A stretch of DNA of 64,000 nucleotides from UBA5018 sp044375975 (GCA_044375975.1 JBILLQ010000001.1:62001-126000), one strand, 5' to 3'; positions 45,296-54,813 are shown, numbered from the stretch's first letter. Program-made: numbers and translations. Notes: a model not told the origin generated them from the letters alone.

Positions 45296-45976
45296 CTAGG
45301 GCTCTGCTCCAGAGGCTGGCGCCAGGGAATCGATTTGTGGCTCCGCCATAGGCTGATTTGGAGCCTCGATTTCAGTTAGGGGTTCAGCTGAGGAATCAGG
45401 TGAGGGCTGAGTTGGGGGCTCAGGTGAAGGCTCGGTTGGGACTGCGGGCAGCAGCTCCACGCGCAGCCGACCCGCCGCCTGGGGCTGGAGCTCCGCCCGC
45501 AGGCCAGGGCCAAAGAAGCGACCTAAGCGATGGCGCTGGGCCTGCCAGCGCTCCAGCGGCACAGCGGCGGTGAGGAAGCTGAGTCGCAACCCATAGCGAC
45601 CGTCGCAGTCGAGTTCCTCGATGCTCAACAACTGTGGGGGCTGATCGTCATCCCAGAGCTTCAGCACCTCCAGGGAGCTTTCCAAATGGGCCTTCTGGCC
45701 GTAGCGCCAGCGGGTCACATCGGCCAACAACTTCGCCAGCGCCGCGCTCTCCTCCTGCTCCCGCAGGGCCCGGTGCCGCTCCGGGGGGGTGAGCCGCTCC
45801 GCCGGCGGCAACTCCGAGGATTTCAGCGCCAGGCCAGCCAGCAGGATCGGAATGCCATAGAAGATTGTCGGCAAACTGAGGTTTGGATTGCCGGTGGCGT
45901 AGCCAATCCAGCCGATCGTCGACAGAAGGGCGCCGGCAACCGTTACCAGGCTGGCGGGGGAGAAAAGTGCTTGCAT
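45296..45976 (-). CDS. DUF2854 family membrane protein
   Basis: From ATG 45976 the protein has 226 residues. It begins with two hydrophobic helices (SLVTVAGALLSTIGWIGYATG and IFYGIPILLAGLALK), then a soluble part with TRWRYGQKAHLESSLEVLKLWDDDQPPQLLSIEEL, matching DUF2854 of cyanobacteria and plastids. Plant members are thylakoid proteins, but the biochemical role is not established. The last 50 residues are an acidic Pro/Glu/Ser repeat. Confidence 0.82.
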   Translation of the reverse strand: MQALFSPASLVTVAGALLSTIGWIGYATGNPNLSLPTIFYGIPILLAGLALKSSELPPAERLTPPERHRALREQEESAALAKLLADVTRWRYGQKAHLESSLEVLKLWDDDQPPQLLSIEELDCDGRYGLRLSFLTAAVPLERWQAQRHRLGRFFGPGLRAELQPQAAGRLRVELLPAVPTEPSPEPPTQPSPDSSAEPLTEIEAPNQPMAEPQIDSLAPASGAEP

Positions 45977-46041
45977 GGTGCCATCCTCCCGCACGTGGGA
46001 ACCCCGCTGCCCACAGCCGAACCCAGAGCCAACGAACCAGG

Positions 46042-46272
46042 ATGACCGACACCCCTAGCCAGCCCCCTAGCCAAGCCAATAGCCAAACCAATAGCCAAAC
46101 CGCTGACGCCAACCCCGCCAGCCGCGTCGCCCTGGTGAGTCAGCTACAGGCCGATCGGCTCTGGCTACTGCGCCAGATCGATTCGGGCCGCTGGAGTGAA
46201 TGGCGCCTAGACCTGGCCGCCCTGGAACGGGAACTGGGCCAATTACTGGAACAGGTGGAACAAATTAACTAA
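46042..46272 (+). CDS. Small hypothetical protein with SQ/TN repeats
   Basis: A 76-residue frame begins at ATG 46042. Residues 5-22 are a Ser-Gln-Thr-Asn repeat encoded by a short tandem repeat (AATAGCCAAACC). The rest, VALVSQLQADRLWLLRQIDSGRWSEWRLDLAALERELGQLLEQVEQI, is amphipathic helical and probably coiled coil. It is divergent from the DUF2854 gene. It looks like a conserved short picocyanobacterial protein but I cannot name a family. Confidence 0.6.
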   Translation: MTDTPSQPPSQANSQTNSQTADANPASRVALVSQLQADRLWLLRQIDSGRWSEWRLDLAALERELGQLLEQVEQIN

Positions 46273-46634
46273 ATCTGCTGAACTGAACCTGCTGCATTTA
46301 ACCCCACTGGGCGGGTCCAGTTCACAGATTTCACAAGCCAAGTCAAACCGATTAAACCTGCTGAATCAGCCAAGTTAAATCTGCTGGACCAAACCCGCTG
46401 CACTGGACCGATGAACTAAACCTGCTGGGCGAGCCCAATTCACAGATTCCATGAAACAGTGAACCCGATTAACCGAACTGGCCCGATTAGCCGCACTGAC
46501 CCGATTAGCCGCACTGGCCGAATTAGCCTAAGTAAAATATAGATAGCCTCGCCGCAGCTAGTCACCATAGCCGCAGCATACCTTGTCCTATCCACAATCC
46601 AATCAGCCTAGCTGCGACCTGATCAGTGGCTGTT
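46273..46634. repeat. Repeat-rich intergenic region
   Basis: No gene is seen. An 18-bp unit CCCGATTAGCCGCACTGA occurs 3.7 times at 46464-46530. Two diverged copies of a longer segment containing TTCACAGATT occur near 46300-46340 and 46425-46455, and AACCTGCTG is scattered through the region. This is the flank into which the IS605-like element was inserted. Confidence 0.8.
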
Positions 46635-46655
46635 TTGGGATACAAACCCCGTCCT

Positions 46656-47079
46656 TTAGGACGGCTTTTCCTGAGCCTCCCCATACTCCCTGAGCCGTTC
46701 AATCGGGGCACCGCCATCGGAAGCGGCGAAGTAGTTGGGCGTCCAGAGGTGTGCGCCACGGGCTGCCAGCTCAGGGAACTCCTGGCGCAGCATCCGACTG
46801 CTGACGCCCTTGAGGTGGTTCACCAGCGTCGAGACCAAGAGCGTCGGCGGGTACTCGACCAGCAGCTGCCCGTCCTCCACCATCAGCAAAGTTGTTCGCC
46901 TCGCCGTTAAGCTCCAACAGCTAGAAACCCATCTTCTGGGCGACGCCCAGACAGACCCCGTGCATTCGCTCCAGTGCAGCGCCGCCTAAGCTTTTTTTGC
47001 GGCAGTTGGAAACAAAGGACAAGGGAATAATCAGCCCCGAAATGCTGTGTCTACCTCGTTTAAGTGGTGGTTGTGCCAT
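46656..47079 (-). pseudogene. tnpA: Degenerate IS200-type Y1 transposase tnpA
   Basis: From ATG 47079 the frame reads MAQPPLKRGRHSISG, then FVSNCRKKSLGGAALERMHGV, matching the start of TnpA. It meets a TAG after KMGF near 46922. After the stop LLELNGEAN continues the homology and then shifts frame near 46885 to LLVEYPPTLLVSTLVNHLKGVSSRMLRQEFPEL and NYFAASDGGAPIERLREY, the C-terminus with the usual tail. At least one stop and one frameshift inactivate it. The expected HUH motif of family members is disrupted at the frameshift. Confidence 0.85.
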
Positions 47080-47096
47080 TGCACCGCAACGTTGGC

Positions 47097-48318
47097 ATGA
47101 TGGTTGGTGTGAAGCAACGCTACCGCTACCGCCTCTACCCGCACCCCCATCAACAGCTGGCGCTGGCAAAGGCGTTTGGCTGTGCGCGGGTGGTCTGGAA
47201 CGACGCCCTGGCCAAGAGCCGTGAGCTTTACGCCGCAGGCGAGAAGACCAGCTACCCGGTGCTGGCAAAGCTCTGCATCACCCAGGCCAAGCAAACCCCT
47301 GAGCGCTCCTGGCTGTCAGACCCCAGCAATGTGGTGCTGCAGCAGTCCGTACGCGAGCTGGATCAGGCGTTCCGCAACTGGTGGGCCAGCCTGAGCGGCA
47401 AGCGCAAAGGACCGAAAGTGAAGCCTCCTCGCTTTAAAAAGCGTCGTGGGGCTCAGTCGATCCGCTTCATGTCCCACGTCTTCCGCACTGGAGAGCGGTC
47501 GCTGACCCTGGGGCAAGATCGGCACTGTCCCGATCGAGTGGAGCCGGGATATGCCATCAGATCCCAGCAGCGTCACGGTCATTCGTGACGCCAGCGGGCG
47601 CTACTTCGCCAGCTTTGTGGTTGAGGTGGAGCCAACGCCCCTACCTGCCAACGGCAAAGCGATTGGCATCGACATGGGTTTGGCATCCCTCGCCGTCACT
47701 TCAGCCGGTGAAAAGATCGCCCCGCCGAAGTTTCTGCGCTCTGCGCTGAAGCGTCTGCGGCGGCTGCAGCGGCACCTTAAGCACAAGCAAAAGGGTTCCA
47801 ATCGCTTGGCGGCTTCCAGGCGGCAGGTGGCAAAACTCCACGCCACCATCGCAGACAAGCGCCTCGATTTTTTGCATCAGCTCTCGACCCGCATCATCCG
47901 TGAGAACCAAACGTTGGTGCTGGAAGACCTGAATGTGTCGGGGATGCTCAAAAACAGGAAGCTGGCCCGCTCGATCGCCGATGCCGGCTGGCGGCAGTTC
48001 CGAACCCTACTGGAGGCCAAGGCGGCGCAATACGGCAGGCAGCTGGTGGTCATCAACCGATGGCTGCCCACCAGTCAGGTGTGCTCAACCTGCGGACACC
48101 ACGACGGTAAAAAAGGGCTGTCGATTCGGCAATGGCAGTGCCCGAGTTGCGGAGCGGTTCACGACCGCGACATCAATGCTGCTTTGAACATCCTCGCCGC
48201 CGGACTGGCGGAGAGTCAAAACGGACGTGGAGCCGCGCATAAGTCCACCGCTTTGGTGGCAGCAGGCTGGGAAGCGCCAACCCACCCGATCGCTGAAGCA
48301 CCCTCATGCGCAGCGTAG
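47097..48318 (+). pseudogene. tnpB: TnpB/OrfB RNA-guided nuclease, single frameshift
   Basis: The first part (MVGVKQRYRYRLYPHPHQQ to RTGERSLTLG) and second part (GTVPIEWSRDMPSD onward) are in different frames. They join at a GGGG run near 47512 where GGG would restore one frame of about 406 residues. All nuclease residues remain: RuvC Asp in GIDMGLASL, Glu in LVLEDLNVSG, Asp in DRDINAALN, and a zinc ribbon CSTCGHH...CPSCG. Ancestrally this would be a transposon-encoded guide-RNA nuclease. Sequencing error or recent mutation could explain the shift. Confidence 0.85.
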
Positions 48319-48374
48319 AAGGAATCTCCGCCGTTCACGGCGGGGAGGAAGTCAATAGCCAAACCGAACTCAAC

Positions 48375-48893
48375 TCAGAACGGGATATCGTCGTCGCCCT
48401 CGGGCAGATCGGGCACCAGCGGCGAGGTGTTCCAAGTGGGGGCCTGCACGGGAGCCGGCGCCGCCTCGGGGCGCGGGGCGTAGCTGCCTCGGCCGGGGCC
48501 GGGGCCGGGTGCAGGGGAGGTGCCGTAGGCGGAGTTGGCCAGGGAGCCCTGGGGCGCCGCTGGCGCGGTGGCCGCCGGGCCGGTGGCATCGGCCGCCGCC
48601 AGCGGATGCAACCGGCTGAGGGTGAATTCAGCTCGCTTTTCCTTGATCCCGTCCTTGCGGGTCACCGTGTTAATCCGCAGCCGACCCTCAATCACCAGGC
48701 GCTGGCCCACCTGCACCCGATTTTGCAGATCCTGAGCCAGATTGCCCAAGCCCACCACCTTGAGCTGACCCGGCGGATCGTCTGGCCTGAGGCCATCGAA
48801 GCGCACGGCCATCTCGGCAATGGGCATCTGGTTGTCCTGGGTGTAGCGCACCTGGGGAGCCTCCAGGACATCCACCTCCAGCAAACAGTGATT
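48375..48893 (-). CDS. ssb: Single-stranded DNA-binding protein
   Basis: About 172 residues from GTG 48893. The OB-fold region contains NHCLLEVDVLEAPQVRYTQDN and GQLKVVGLGNLAQDLQNRVQVGQRLVIEGRL, followed by a Pro/Ala/Gly-rich linker and the acidic SSB tail DLPEGDDDIPF that binds partner proteins. It coats single-stranded DNA in replication and repair. The divergent form resembles the short cyanobacterial SSB-like proteins. The IS605 element ends about 20 bp beyond its stop codon. Confidence 0.85.
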   Translation of the reverse strand, partial: NHCLLEVDVLEAPQVRYTQDNQMPIAEMAVRFDGLRPDDPPGQLKVVGLGNLAQDLQNRVQVGQRLVIEGRLRINTVTRKDGIKEKRAEFTLSRLHPLAAADATGPAATAPAAPQGSLANSAYGTSPAPGPGPGRGSYAPRPEAAPAPVQAPTWNTSPLVPDLPEGDDDIPF

Positions 48894-48928
48894 CACGCCC
48901 CGCTCCTGCAATCCCTTTTCCCATCCTG

Positions 48929-49801
48929 ATGCACGACCCCGCCGGGCGCCAGCCTTTGCGGCTGTGGCTGATTGCCGGCACCGGCGAGGGCCCGCGACTA
49001 GCCAGCCAGCTACTGGAGCGGGGTTGGCGGTTGGAGGTGAGCGTGGTCACCGAGGCGGCCAGCCTTGCCTATCCCGCCCATCGCCGACTGCACCTGCTGG
49101 TAGGCGCCCTGGCCGGTAGCGCCGCCATCCGCCAGCAGCTGGCGGCGGCGGCGCTAGATGGCCAGCCCTATGCCGCCGTGGTGGATGCCAGCCATCCCTT
49201 TGCCAGCCAGATCAGTCACCAACTAGCTGCAGCACTGCAACAGCAGATAGCCAATCGGCCCACCGGGCCGCAGCCAGCCCAGCCGCTGCTGTTGCGGCTG
49301 GTGCGGCCCCTGCTCAGCAGCCCAGACGACCGGCTGCTGGTGAATTTGAAGGCCCTGGCCCGCCACCGCCTGACCGGCCGACGACTGCTAATGGCGATTG
49401 GCGCCCGCCAACTGGCCGAGGCGGTGGCCCTCAGCCCCGGAGCCCTGCACCACGCCAGGTTGCTGCCAAATCCCGAGGCGCTGCAGCGGGCGATGGCGGC
49501 GGGGATCGCGCCCCAGCGGCTGGCCTGCCTCAGGCCCGGTGTTAGCGGGGAAGCGGCGCTACTGGCCGCCCTGCTGCGCCGCTGGCGCATCGATGCGATC
49601 CTCTGCCGCCAATCGGGCGGTATCACCGAAACCCTCTGGCATCAGCTGGCCGCCAGCCAGGGCTGCGAACTGCTGCTGCTGCAGCGGCCCGCCGATCCAG
49701 CGGCGGTGCTCGGCCTGGCAGAGGCCGAACTGCTCAGCCAACTTGAACTGCTGCGCCAGCAGCTACTGGCGCAGCTGCCGGGTCAGCCGCAGGAGTTCTA
49801 G
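48929..49801 (+). CDS. cobK: Precorrin-6A reductase CobK
   Basis: This 290-residue protein begins with LRLWLIAGTGEGPRLASQLLERGW and contains VVDASHPFASQISHQLAAAL, LMAIGARQLAEAV and a C-terminal DAILCRQSGGITETLWHQL, the usual CobK/CbiJ features. It reduces precorrin-6A with NADPH in cobalamin corrin synthesis. It is divergent from ssb and converges on the kinase gene with a four-base stop overlap. Confidence 0.85.
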   Translation: MHDPAGRQPLRLWLIAGTGEGPRLASQLLERGWRLEVSVVTEAASLAYPAHRRLHLLVGALAGSAAIRQQLAAAALDGQPYAAVVDASHPFASQISHQLAAALQQQIANRPTGPQPAQPLLLRLVRPLLSSPDDRLLVNLKALARHRLTGRRLLMAIGARQLAEAVALSPGALHHARLLPNPEALQRAMAAGIAPQRLACLRPGVSGEAALLAALLRRWRIDAILCRQSGGITETLWHQLAASQGCELLLLQRPADPAAVLGLAEAELLSQLELLRQQLLAQLPGQPQEF

Positions 49802-50808
49802 GCGGCCGGGGGGTGGTGGGCGGCCACCAGCTCCTTCAGCGACTGCTGGGGCCGCGGGCCCAGTTGGGTAACCACCTGGCCGGCACAGAGGGAGCCGAGT
49901 TCACCGCAGCGGGCCAAATCCTGCCCCTGGGTATAGGCGTGTAGAAAACCAGCCGCGTAGAGATCGCCGGCCCCGGTAGTGTCCACCAGCTCCCCCAGCC
50001 GCACCGCCGCAATGCTGATCGTCTGGTCGCCGCTGAGAATTAAAGAGCCCTGCTCACTGCGGGTAAGCGCCGCGATGCGGCAGCGCCCGCGCACCTGGGT
50101 GAGCGCCGCTTCAAAGCTGTCGGCTTGATATAGCGAACAAATCTCTGTCTCGTTGGCGAACAGGATGTCCACATGGCCATCCACCAGCTCCTGGAAGCTA
50201 TCGCGGTGGCGTTCCACACAGAAGGCATCCGAGAGACTCAGCGCCACCTCGCCGCCATGGGCCCGAGCCACCTCAGCGGCGGCGATGAAGGCCCGCTTGG
50301 CGGCCTCGCTATCCCATAGATAGCCCTCAAGGTAGAGAAGTTTGGCCTGGGCCACCAAATCCAGATCCAGATCGGCCGGATCCAACCCCACCGATGCCCC
50401 CAGGTAGGTGCACATGGTGCGCTGGGCATCGGGGGTCACCAGGATCAAGCAGCGGGCCGTGCTGGGCCCACTGCTGGCGGCGGGGGTATCAAAGCGGGCA
50501 CCCACCGAGCGAATGTCGTGGGCAAAGATGGCCCCCAGCTGGTCATCGCGAACGCGGCCAATGAAGCCAGCCCTACCACCCAATTGGGCGATGCCGGCCA
50601 AGGTATTGGCGGCCGAGCCGCCGGAGGTCTCCAAGCCAGGGCCGACGCTGGCGTAGAGCAGCTCAGCTTGCCGCTCATCCACCAGGGCCATGGTGCCCTT
50701 GTGGAGGCCATGCTCATGCAGGAAGCCCTCGTCGGCCTGCACAAGTACATCGACGATGGCGTTGCCGATGCCGACGACATCAAAGCGCTTCTCAGCTGGG
50801 CTGGTCAT
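49798..50808 (-). CDS. PfkB-family carbohydrate/adenosine kinase
   Basis: This 336-residue kinase starts with FDVVGIGNAIVDVLVQAD and has GGSAANTLAGIAQLGGRAGFIGRV, then FANETEICSLY and the catalytic motif DTTGAGDLYAAGFLHAY with the general-base Asp. This is the ribokinase fold, close to adenosine kinase-like proteins widespread in cyanobacteria. The sugar or nucleoside substrate is not determined. It lies 129 bp downstream of purA on the same strand, which is suggestive of a purine role but not proof. Confidence 0.9.
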   Translation of the reverse strand: MTSPAEKRFDVVGIGNAIVDVLVQADEGFLHEHGLHKGTMALVDERQAELLYASVGPGLETSGGSAANTLAGIAQLGGRAGFIGRVRDDQLGAIFAHDIRSVGARFDTPAASSGPSTARCLILVTPDAQRTMCTYLGASVGLDPADLDLDLVAQAKLLYLEGYLWDSEAAKRAFIAAAEVARAHGGEVALSLSDAFCVERHRDSFQELVDGHVDILFANETEICSLYQADSFEAALTQVRGRCRIAALTRSEQGSLILSGDQTISIAAVRLGELVDTTGAGDLYAAGFLHAYTQGQDLARCGELGSLCAGQVVTQLGPRPQQSLKELVAAHHPPAA

Positions 50809-50937
50809 GAAGGGGGCGGAAGATCACGGTTACTGAGCCAGGCTGCTACCTCGGCGGGCTGGCGAGGCCGGCTAGGCAGCTAAAAATCACCTAAGCGGCG
50901 ATGCATTAAAAGATCTCACCGCTGGGCAGGATGGCCC

Positions 50938-52251
50938 TCAGACGCTGAGCAGGGCCCGTTTGGGGCCGTGGATCGGGTCTTCCACCACGATCGTTTGATC
51001 CCGATCAGCCCCCAGGGAAACGATCGCGATCGGCACCTCCATCAGATCGGCCAGGAAGCGCAGATAGCTCATCGCCGTGGCGGGGAGATCCTCAAGGGCA
51101 CGGCAATCGGCCGTGGAGGTTTGCCAGCCAGGCAATGCCTCATAAATTGGCTTGCAGCGGGCAAATTCGTCGCCGCTACTGGGGAAGTACTCAATGCGCT
51201 GGCCGTCTAACTCATAGGCCACGCACACCTGAATCTCATCGAGTTCATCGAGCACGTCGAGCTTGGTGATCGCCAGGCAATCCAAACCATTCACCTGCAC
51301 CGCATAGCGACCGATCACGCCGTCAAACCAACCGCAGCGGCGGCGGCGGCCTGTGGTGGTACCGAACTCGCCACCCCGGTCGCAGAGATGGTCGTTGAGG
51401 CTGCCCTGCAACTCGGTGGGGAAGGGCCCTTCACCAACTCTGGTGGTGTAGGCCTTGGCCACGCCGATCACCCGATCGATCAGGGTGGGGCCCACGCCGG
51501 CGCCGATGCAGGCCCCGCCACTCACCGGATTGGAGGAGGTGACATAGGGGTAGGTGCCGTGGTCTAAATCGAGCAGGGTGCCCTGGGCCCCCTCAAACAA
51601 GATGTTTTTGCGGGCCCGGGCGGCCTGATGGATGGCCCTGGTGCAGTCCACCACGTGGGGGGCCAGGCGCTGGCCATAGCCGATGTATTCGGCCACGACG
51701 CTTTCGAAATCCAGCGGTTCTAGGCCGTAGAGCTTTTGCAAAATCTCGTTCTTCTCGGCCAGGGGGCCGGCGAGGCGATCGCGCAGCAACGCCTCATCAA
51801 GGATGTCGAGGATGCGAATGCCGTTGCGTTGCGACTTATCGGCGTAGGTGGGGCCAATGCCCCGGCCGGTGGTGCCGATGCGCCGATCGCCCCGCTGCTG
51901 TTCCATCGCCAGGTCGAGCAGCCGGTGGTACGGCATGGTCACGTGGGCCGTGGAGGCCAGCCGCAGACCCTGCACGCCGATGCCATTGGCGGCCAGCATG
52001 TCCAGCTCAGTGAGCATCACCTTCGGGTCGACCACCGTGCCAGAACCGATCAGACAGGTGGTGTCTGGATAGAGAATTCCGGAGGGGATCAGGTGCAGCT
52101 TGAGCACCTTGTTGTCGACCACGATTGTGTGGCCGGCATTCACACCACCCTGGTAGCGCACCACCACATCGGCGGAGCGGCTCAGCAGATCTGTGATCTT
52201 GCCCTTCCCCTCGTCGCCCCACTGTGCACCGATGACGACAACATTGGCCAA
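50938..52251 (-). CDS. purA: Adenylosuccinate synthase
   Basis: About 437 residues. The N-terminus ANVVVIGAQWGDEGKGKITDLL contains the GTP-binding loop, followed by VVRYQGGVNAGHTIV, GTTGRGIGPTYADK, EGAQGTLLDLDHGTYPYVTSSN and the C-terminal GADRDQTIVVED. It joins IMP and aspartate in the first step to AMP. A TTG at 52251 gives the family-typical start; a GTG two codons upstream (52257) is the alternative. Confidence 0.96.
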   Translation of the reverse strand: MANVVVIGAQWGDEGKGKITDLLSRSADVVVRYQGGVNAGHTIVVDNKVLKLHLIPSGILYPDTTCLIGSGTVVDPKVMLTELDMLAANGIGVQGLRLASTAHVTMPYHRLLDLAMEQQRGDRRIGTTGRGIGPTYADKSQRNGIRILDILDEALLRDRLAGPLAEKNEILQKLYGLEPLDFESVVAEYIGYGQRLAPHVVDCTRAIHQAARARKNILFEGAQGTLLDLDHGTYPYVTSSNPVSGGACIGAGVGPTLIDRVIGVAKAYTTRVGEGPFPTELQGSLNDHLCDRGGEFGTTTGRRRRCGWFDGVIGRYAVQVNGLDCLAITKLDVLDELDEIQVCVAYELDGQRIEYFPSSGDEFARCKPIYEALPGWQTSTADCRALEDLPATAMSYLRFLADLMEVPIAIVSLGADRDQTIVVEDPIHGPKRALLSV

Positions 52252-52357
52252 GAACACCGCGGCCCGCAGCCGCTACTGAGCACAACCTGAGAGCCTCTCA
52301 GAGCAAAGGCCCGTTCGTCAAAGAAACGGGCTGTCAGGGCCCCAGCAGAACCGGCGA

Positions 52358-52849
52358 TCAGGCGCCGCGCACCACGTTGGCCTCAGCCTTTTTCAGCTCC
52401 TTGCCAATCCGCTCCTTCAGGGCATCGGGCAGGGGGCGGTTGGGATAGTTGGTGTAGTGGCCGGCCAGGGAGTTGAGCGCCGTCTGCATGGTGGTGAACG
52501 AGCCCAGGCCATTCACCGCCTGGCGCGGGCGATAGCGGGCCATGTAGTCCATGATCAAGGAGCGGGCCTCGGTTTCAGCCTCGGAGCGACCGGGATCGCT
52601 GGAAGCCAGGGAGATCGTGGACAGCAGCGAATTGGCCACCGCCACCGTGTCTTCCACGTAGTTGCCGGTCATCGCCGTGTTGGCGCCACTGCAGCCGCTG
52701 AGCACCAGGCAAAGCACCAGGCAGAGGCCAACCACCGCCCGGCCCATGCCCGGGCTGCCGATGCCAAGGCTGCCCACGCCGAGGGAGCCCATGCCAGCGT
52801 TCAACCAGCGAGATACCCACCGCTGGAACGACGAGAACAGGCTGGCCAT
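52358..52849 (-). CDS. psb27: Photosystem II assembly lipoprotein Psb27
   Basis: This 163-residue protein carries a signal peptide with the lipobox VLSGCSG near residue 53 and a mature four-helix domain: GNYVEDTVAVANSLLSTISLASSD, EARSLIMDYMARYRPRQAVNGLGSFTTMQTALNSLAGHYTNYPNRPLPDALKERIGKEL. It binds CP43 on the lumenal side during photosystem II assembly and repair. The N-terminus has a GSLGVGSLGIGSPGMG repeat encoded by 15-bp units, so translation may start at an internal Met just before the signal helix. Confidence 0.95.
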   Translation of the reverse strand: MASLFSSFQRWVSRWLNAGMGSLGVGSLGIGSPGMGRAVVGLCLVLCLVLSGCSGANTAMTGNYVEDTVAVANSLLSTISLASSDPGRSEAETEARSLIMDYMARYRPRQAVNGLGSFTTMQTALNSLAGHYTNYPNRPLPDALKERIGKELKKAEANVVRGA

Positions 52850-52884
52850 GGGCGGGGTGCGGATGGCGGGATCCTAGGTGGCGC

Positions 52885-54813
52885 CTACTGAGCCAGCCCC
52901 GAGCGCTGCTGCTGGATGCGGGGCACCAGCGTGGCGCTGATCTCCGCTGCCGGCAGCTGGCTGGTGTGGCCGGTGGCCCGCTCCACCAGCTCGACGATCC
53001 CCTCGGCGGCGGCGCGGCCCACCACCAGGCGCCAGGGGATGCCCAGCAGGTCGGCATCCTTGAACTTCACCCCCGCCCGCTCGCCGCGGTCGTCGAGCAG
53101 CACCTCGATGCCAGCGGCCTGCAGTTCGCCGTAGAGCCGCTCCGCCAGCTCGGCCTGCACCGCATCGGCGATGTTGGCCGGCACCACGATCAGCTCAAAG
53201 GGCGCGATCGACAGGGGCCAGCAGATGCCCTGGGCGTCGTGGTGCTGCTCCACCGCCGCCTGGGCCAGGCGGGAGACGCCGATGCCGTAGCAGCCCATCC
53301 ACAGGGGTTCATCGCTGCCGGCTTCGTTGGTGAAGTTGGCATTGAGGGCCTGGGAATACTTGCGGCCCAACTGAAAGATGTGGCCCACCTCAATACCCCG
53401 GGCCGCCTGCAATTGCTGATTGGGATCGTGTACACAGCGATCGCCGGGCTGGGCGGCCCGCAGGTCCAGCGCCTGGGGCATCAGGGCCCCTGGGCCGCCC
53501 TCGGCTACACCGCCGAGCTCCTGCCAGCTGGCCCCCACCAGGTGGGTGTCGGCGCGATTGGCGCCGCAAACAAAGCGCTCCAACTCGGCGGCGGTGGCAT
53601 CGGCCAGCCGCAAAAAGCTGGGCACCAACTGCAAATCTGGCTGCGGATTGGCCAGGGGGGCAGCAGCAGCGGCGCCGGCCTGGCCTGCGAAGCCATCCAC
53701 CAGCTCCGGCCCCTGGTCGGCCAGCAGCAGGTGATCGGCCAGGTGCGGACCCACGAAGCCGAAGGGGATCGCCCCCAGGCCCTGGGGCAGCCCCCAGGCC
53801 TTGAGCGTGGCGGCCGTGAGCGGCTGTATTTCCAGCACCGGGCCGTAGCGGGGGCCACAGGCGGCACTGACGGCATTGGTGAGCTTCACCTCGTTGAGCT
53901 GTTGATCGCCGCGCAGGCAGACCAGCAGCGGCTGCACCTGCCGCCCAAAGCGAGCAATCAACAGCAGCACCTTGACCAGCTGGCTGGGATCAAAACCATG
54001 GGCGGCGCAGAGGTCGTCGATGCTGCTCTGGCCGGGGGTGGCCAACTCGCTGGGGCCCGCAGCCGCCAGGGGAACGGCGGCTGCGGGTAGGGATACCGCC
54101 CGCTCCTGGTTGGCGGCGTAGCTGCCGTCGCCGCTGGTGAGGATCAGGTCTTCTCCGGCGGCGGCCGTCACCATGAATTCCTGGCTGGCCGAACCGCCGA
54201 TGGCGCCGCTATCGGCCTCCACGGCTACGGCCCGCAGACCGCAACGGGCAAATATTCGCCGATAAACCTGATCCATCGAGGCATAGGTAGCCCTGAGACA
54301 CTCTTCGCTTGAGTGGAAGGAATAGCCATCTTTCATGATGAATTCCCGCCCCCGCATCAAGCCAAAGCGGGGCCTGATTTCATCGCGAAACTTGGTTTGT
54401 ATTTGATATAGGTTTACCGGCAATTGGCGATAGCTGCGCAGCAGGTCGGCGGCCAGGGCGGTGATCACCTCCTCGTGGGTGGGGCCCAGGCCAAGTTCGC
54501 GGCCCTGGCGATCCACCAGGTGGAACATGATCCCTTCGCCGGCCGTGTAGCCAGCCCAGCGGCCACTGCGCTGCCACAACTCGGCGGGTTGCAGCTGGGG
54601 CAACAGGGTTTCCAGGGCACCGGTGGCATTAAGTTCCTGGCGCACAATTGCAGAAATCTTCTGCAATACCCGCCACAGCAGGGGCAGATAAGCGTAGATA
54701 CCAGAACTGATGCGACGGATGTAACCAGCGCGCAGCAGCAGGCGATGGGAGACAATCTCGGCCTCAGCCGGGTCATCCCGCAGCGTCACCAGCATCAGGC
54801 GGGAAACGCGCAT
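52885..54813 (-). CDS. proS: Prolyl-tRNA synthetase
   Basis: This 642-residue enzyme starts MRVSRLMLVTLRDDPAEAE. It shows class II motif 1 around GIYAYLPLLWRVLQKI, motif 2 FRDEIRPRFGLMRGREFIMKDGYSFH, motif 3 MGCYGIGVSRL, a long editing insertion between motifs 2 and 3 and an anticodon-binding C-terminal domain (GIEVLLDDRGERAGVKFKDADLLGIPWRLVVG). It charges tRNA-Pro, one of which is encoded at 42967. Length and layout fit the bacterial ProS type. Confidence 0.96.
   Translation of the reverse strand: MRVSRLMLVTLRDDPAEAEIVSHRLLLRAGYIRRISSGIYAYLPLLWRVLQKISAIVRQELNATGALETLLPQLQPAELWQRSGRWAGYTAGEGIMFHLVDRQGRELGLGPTHEEVITALAADLLRSYRQLPVNLYQIQTKFRDEIRPRFGLMRGREFIMKDGYSFHSSEECLRATYASMDQVYRRIFARCGLRAVAVEADSGAIGGSASQEFMVTAAAGEDLILTSGDGSYAANQERAVSLPAAAVPLAAAGPSELATPGQSSIDDLCAAHGFDPSQLVKVLLLIARFGRQVQPLLVCLRGDQQLNEVKLTNAVSAACGPRYGPVLEIQPLTAATLKAWGLPQGLGAIPFGFVGPHLADHLLLADQGPELVDGFAGQAGAAAAAPLANPQPDLQLVPSFLRLADATAAELERFVCGANRADTHLVGASWQELGGVAEGGPGALMPQALDLRAAQPGDRCVHDPNQQLQAARGIEVGHIFQLGRKYSQALNANFTNEAGSDEPLWMGCYGIGVSRLAQAAVEQHHDAQGICWPLSIAPFELIVVPANIADAVQAELAERLYGELQAAGIEVLLDDRGERAGVKFKDADLLGIPWRLVVGRAAAEGIVELVERATGHTSQLPAAEISATLVPRIQQQRSGLAQ

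Larger units (their letters stand above)
46640..48355. mobile_element. Decayed IS605-type element (tnpA and tnpB divergent)
   Basis: The element carries a broken Y1 tnpA on the minus strand and a frameshifted tnpB on the plus strand, back to back. Its ends carry subterminal hairpins: CCGTCCT/AGGACGG at 46649-46664 and CCGCCG/CGGCGG at 48328-48343, the latter followed by GGGAGGAAGTCAA, typical of IS200/IS605 right ends. Total length is about 1.7 kb, normal for the family. Exact ends are approximate because these elements create no target duplication. Confidence 0.85.

Noticed and set aside
46273..46530. Spaced repeats as CRISPR
   Set aside because: Repeats are adjacent, imperfect and short, without unique spacers.
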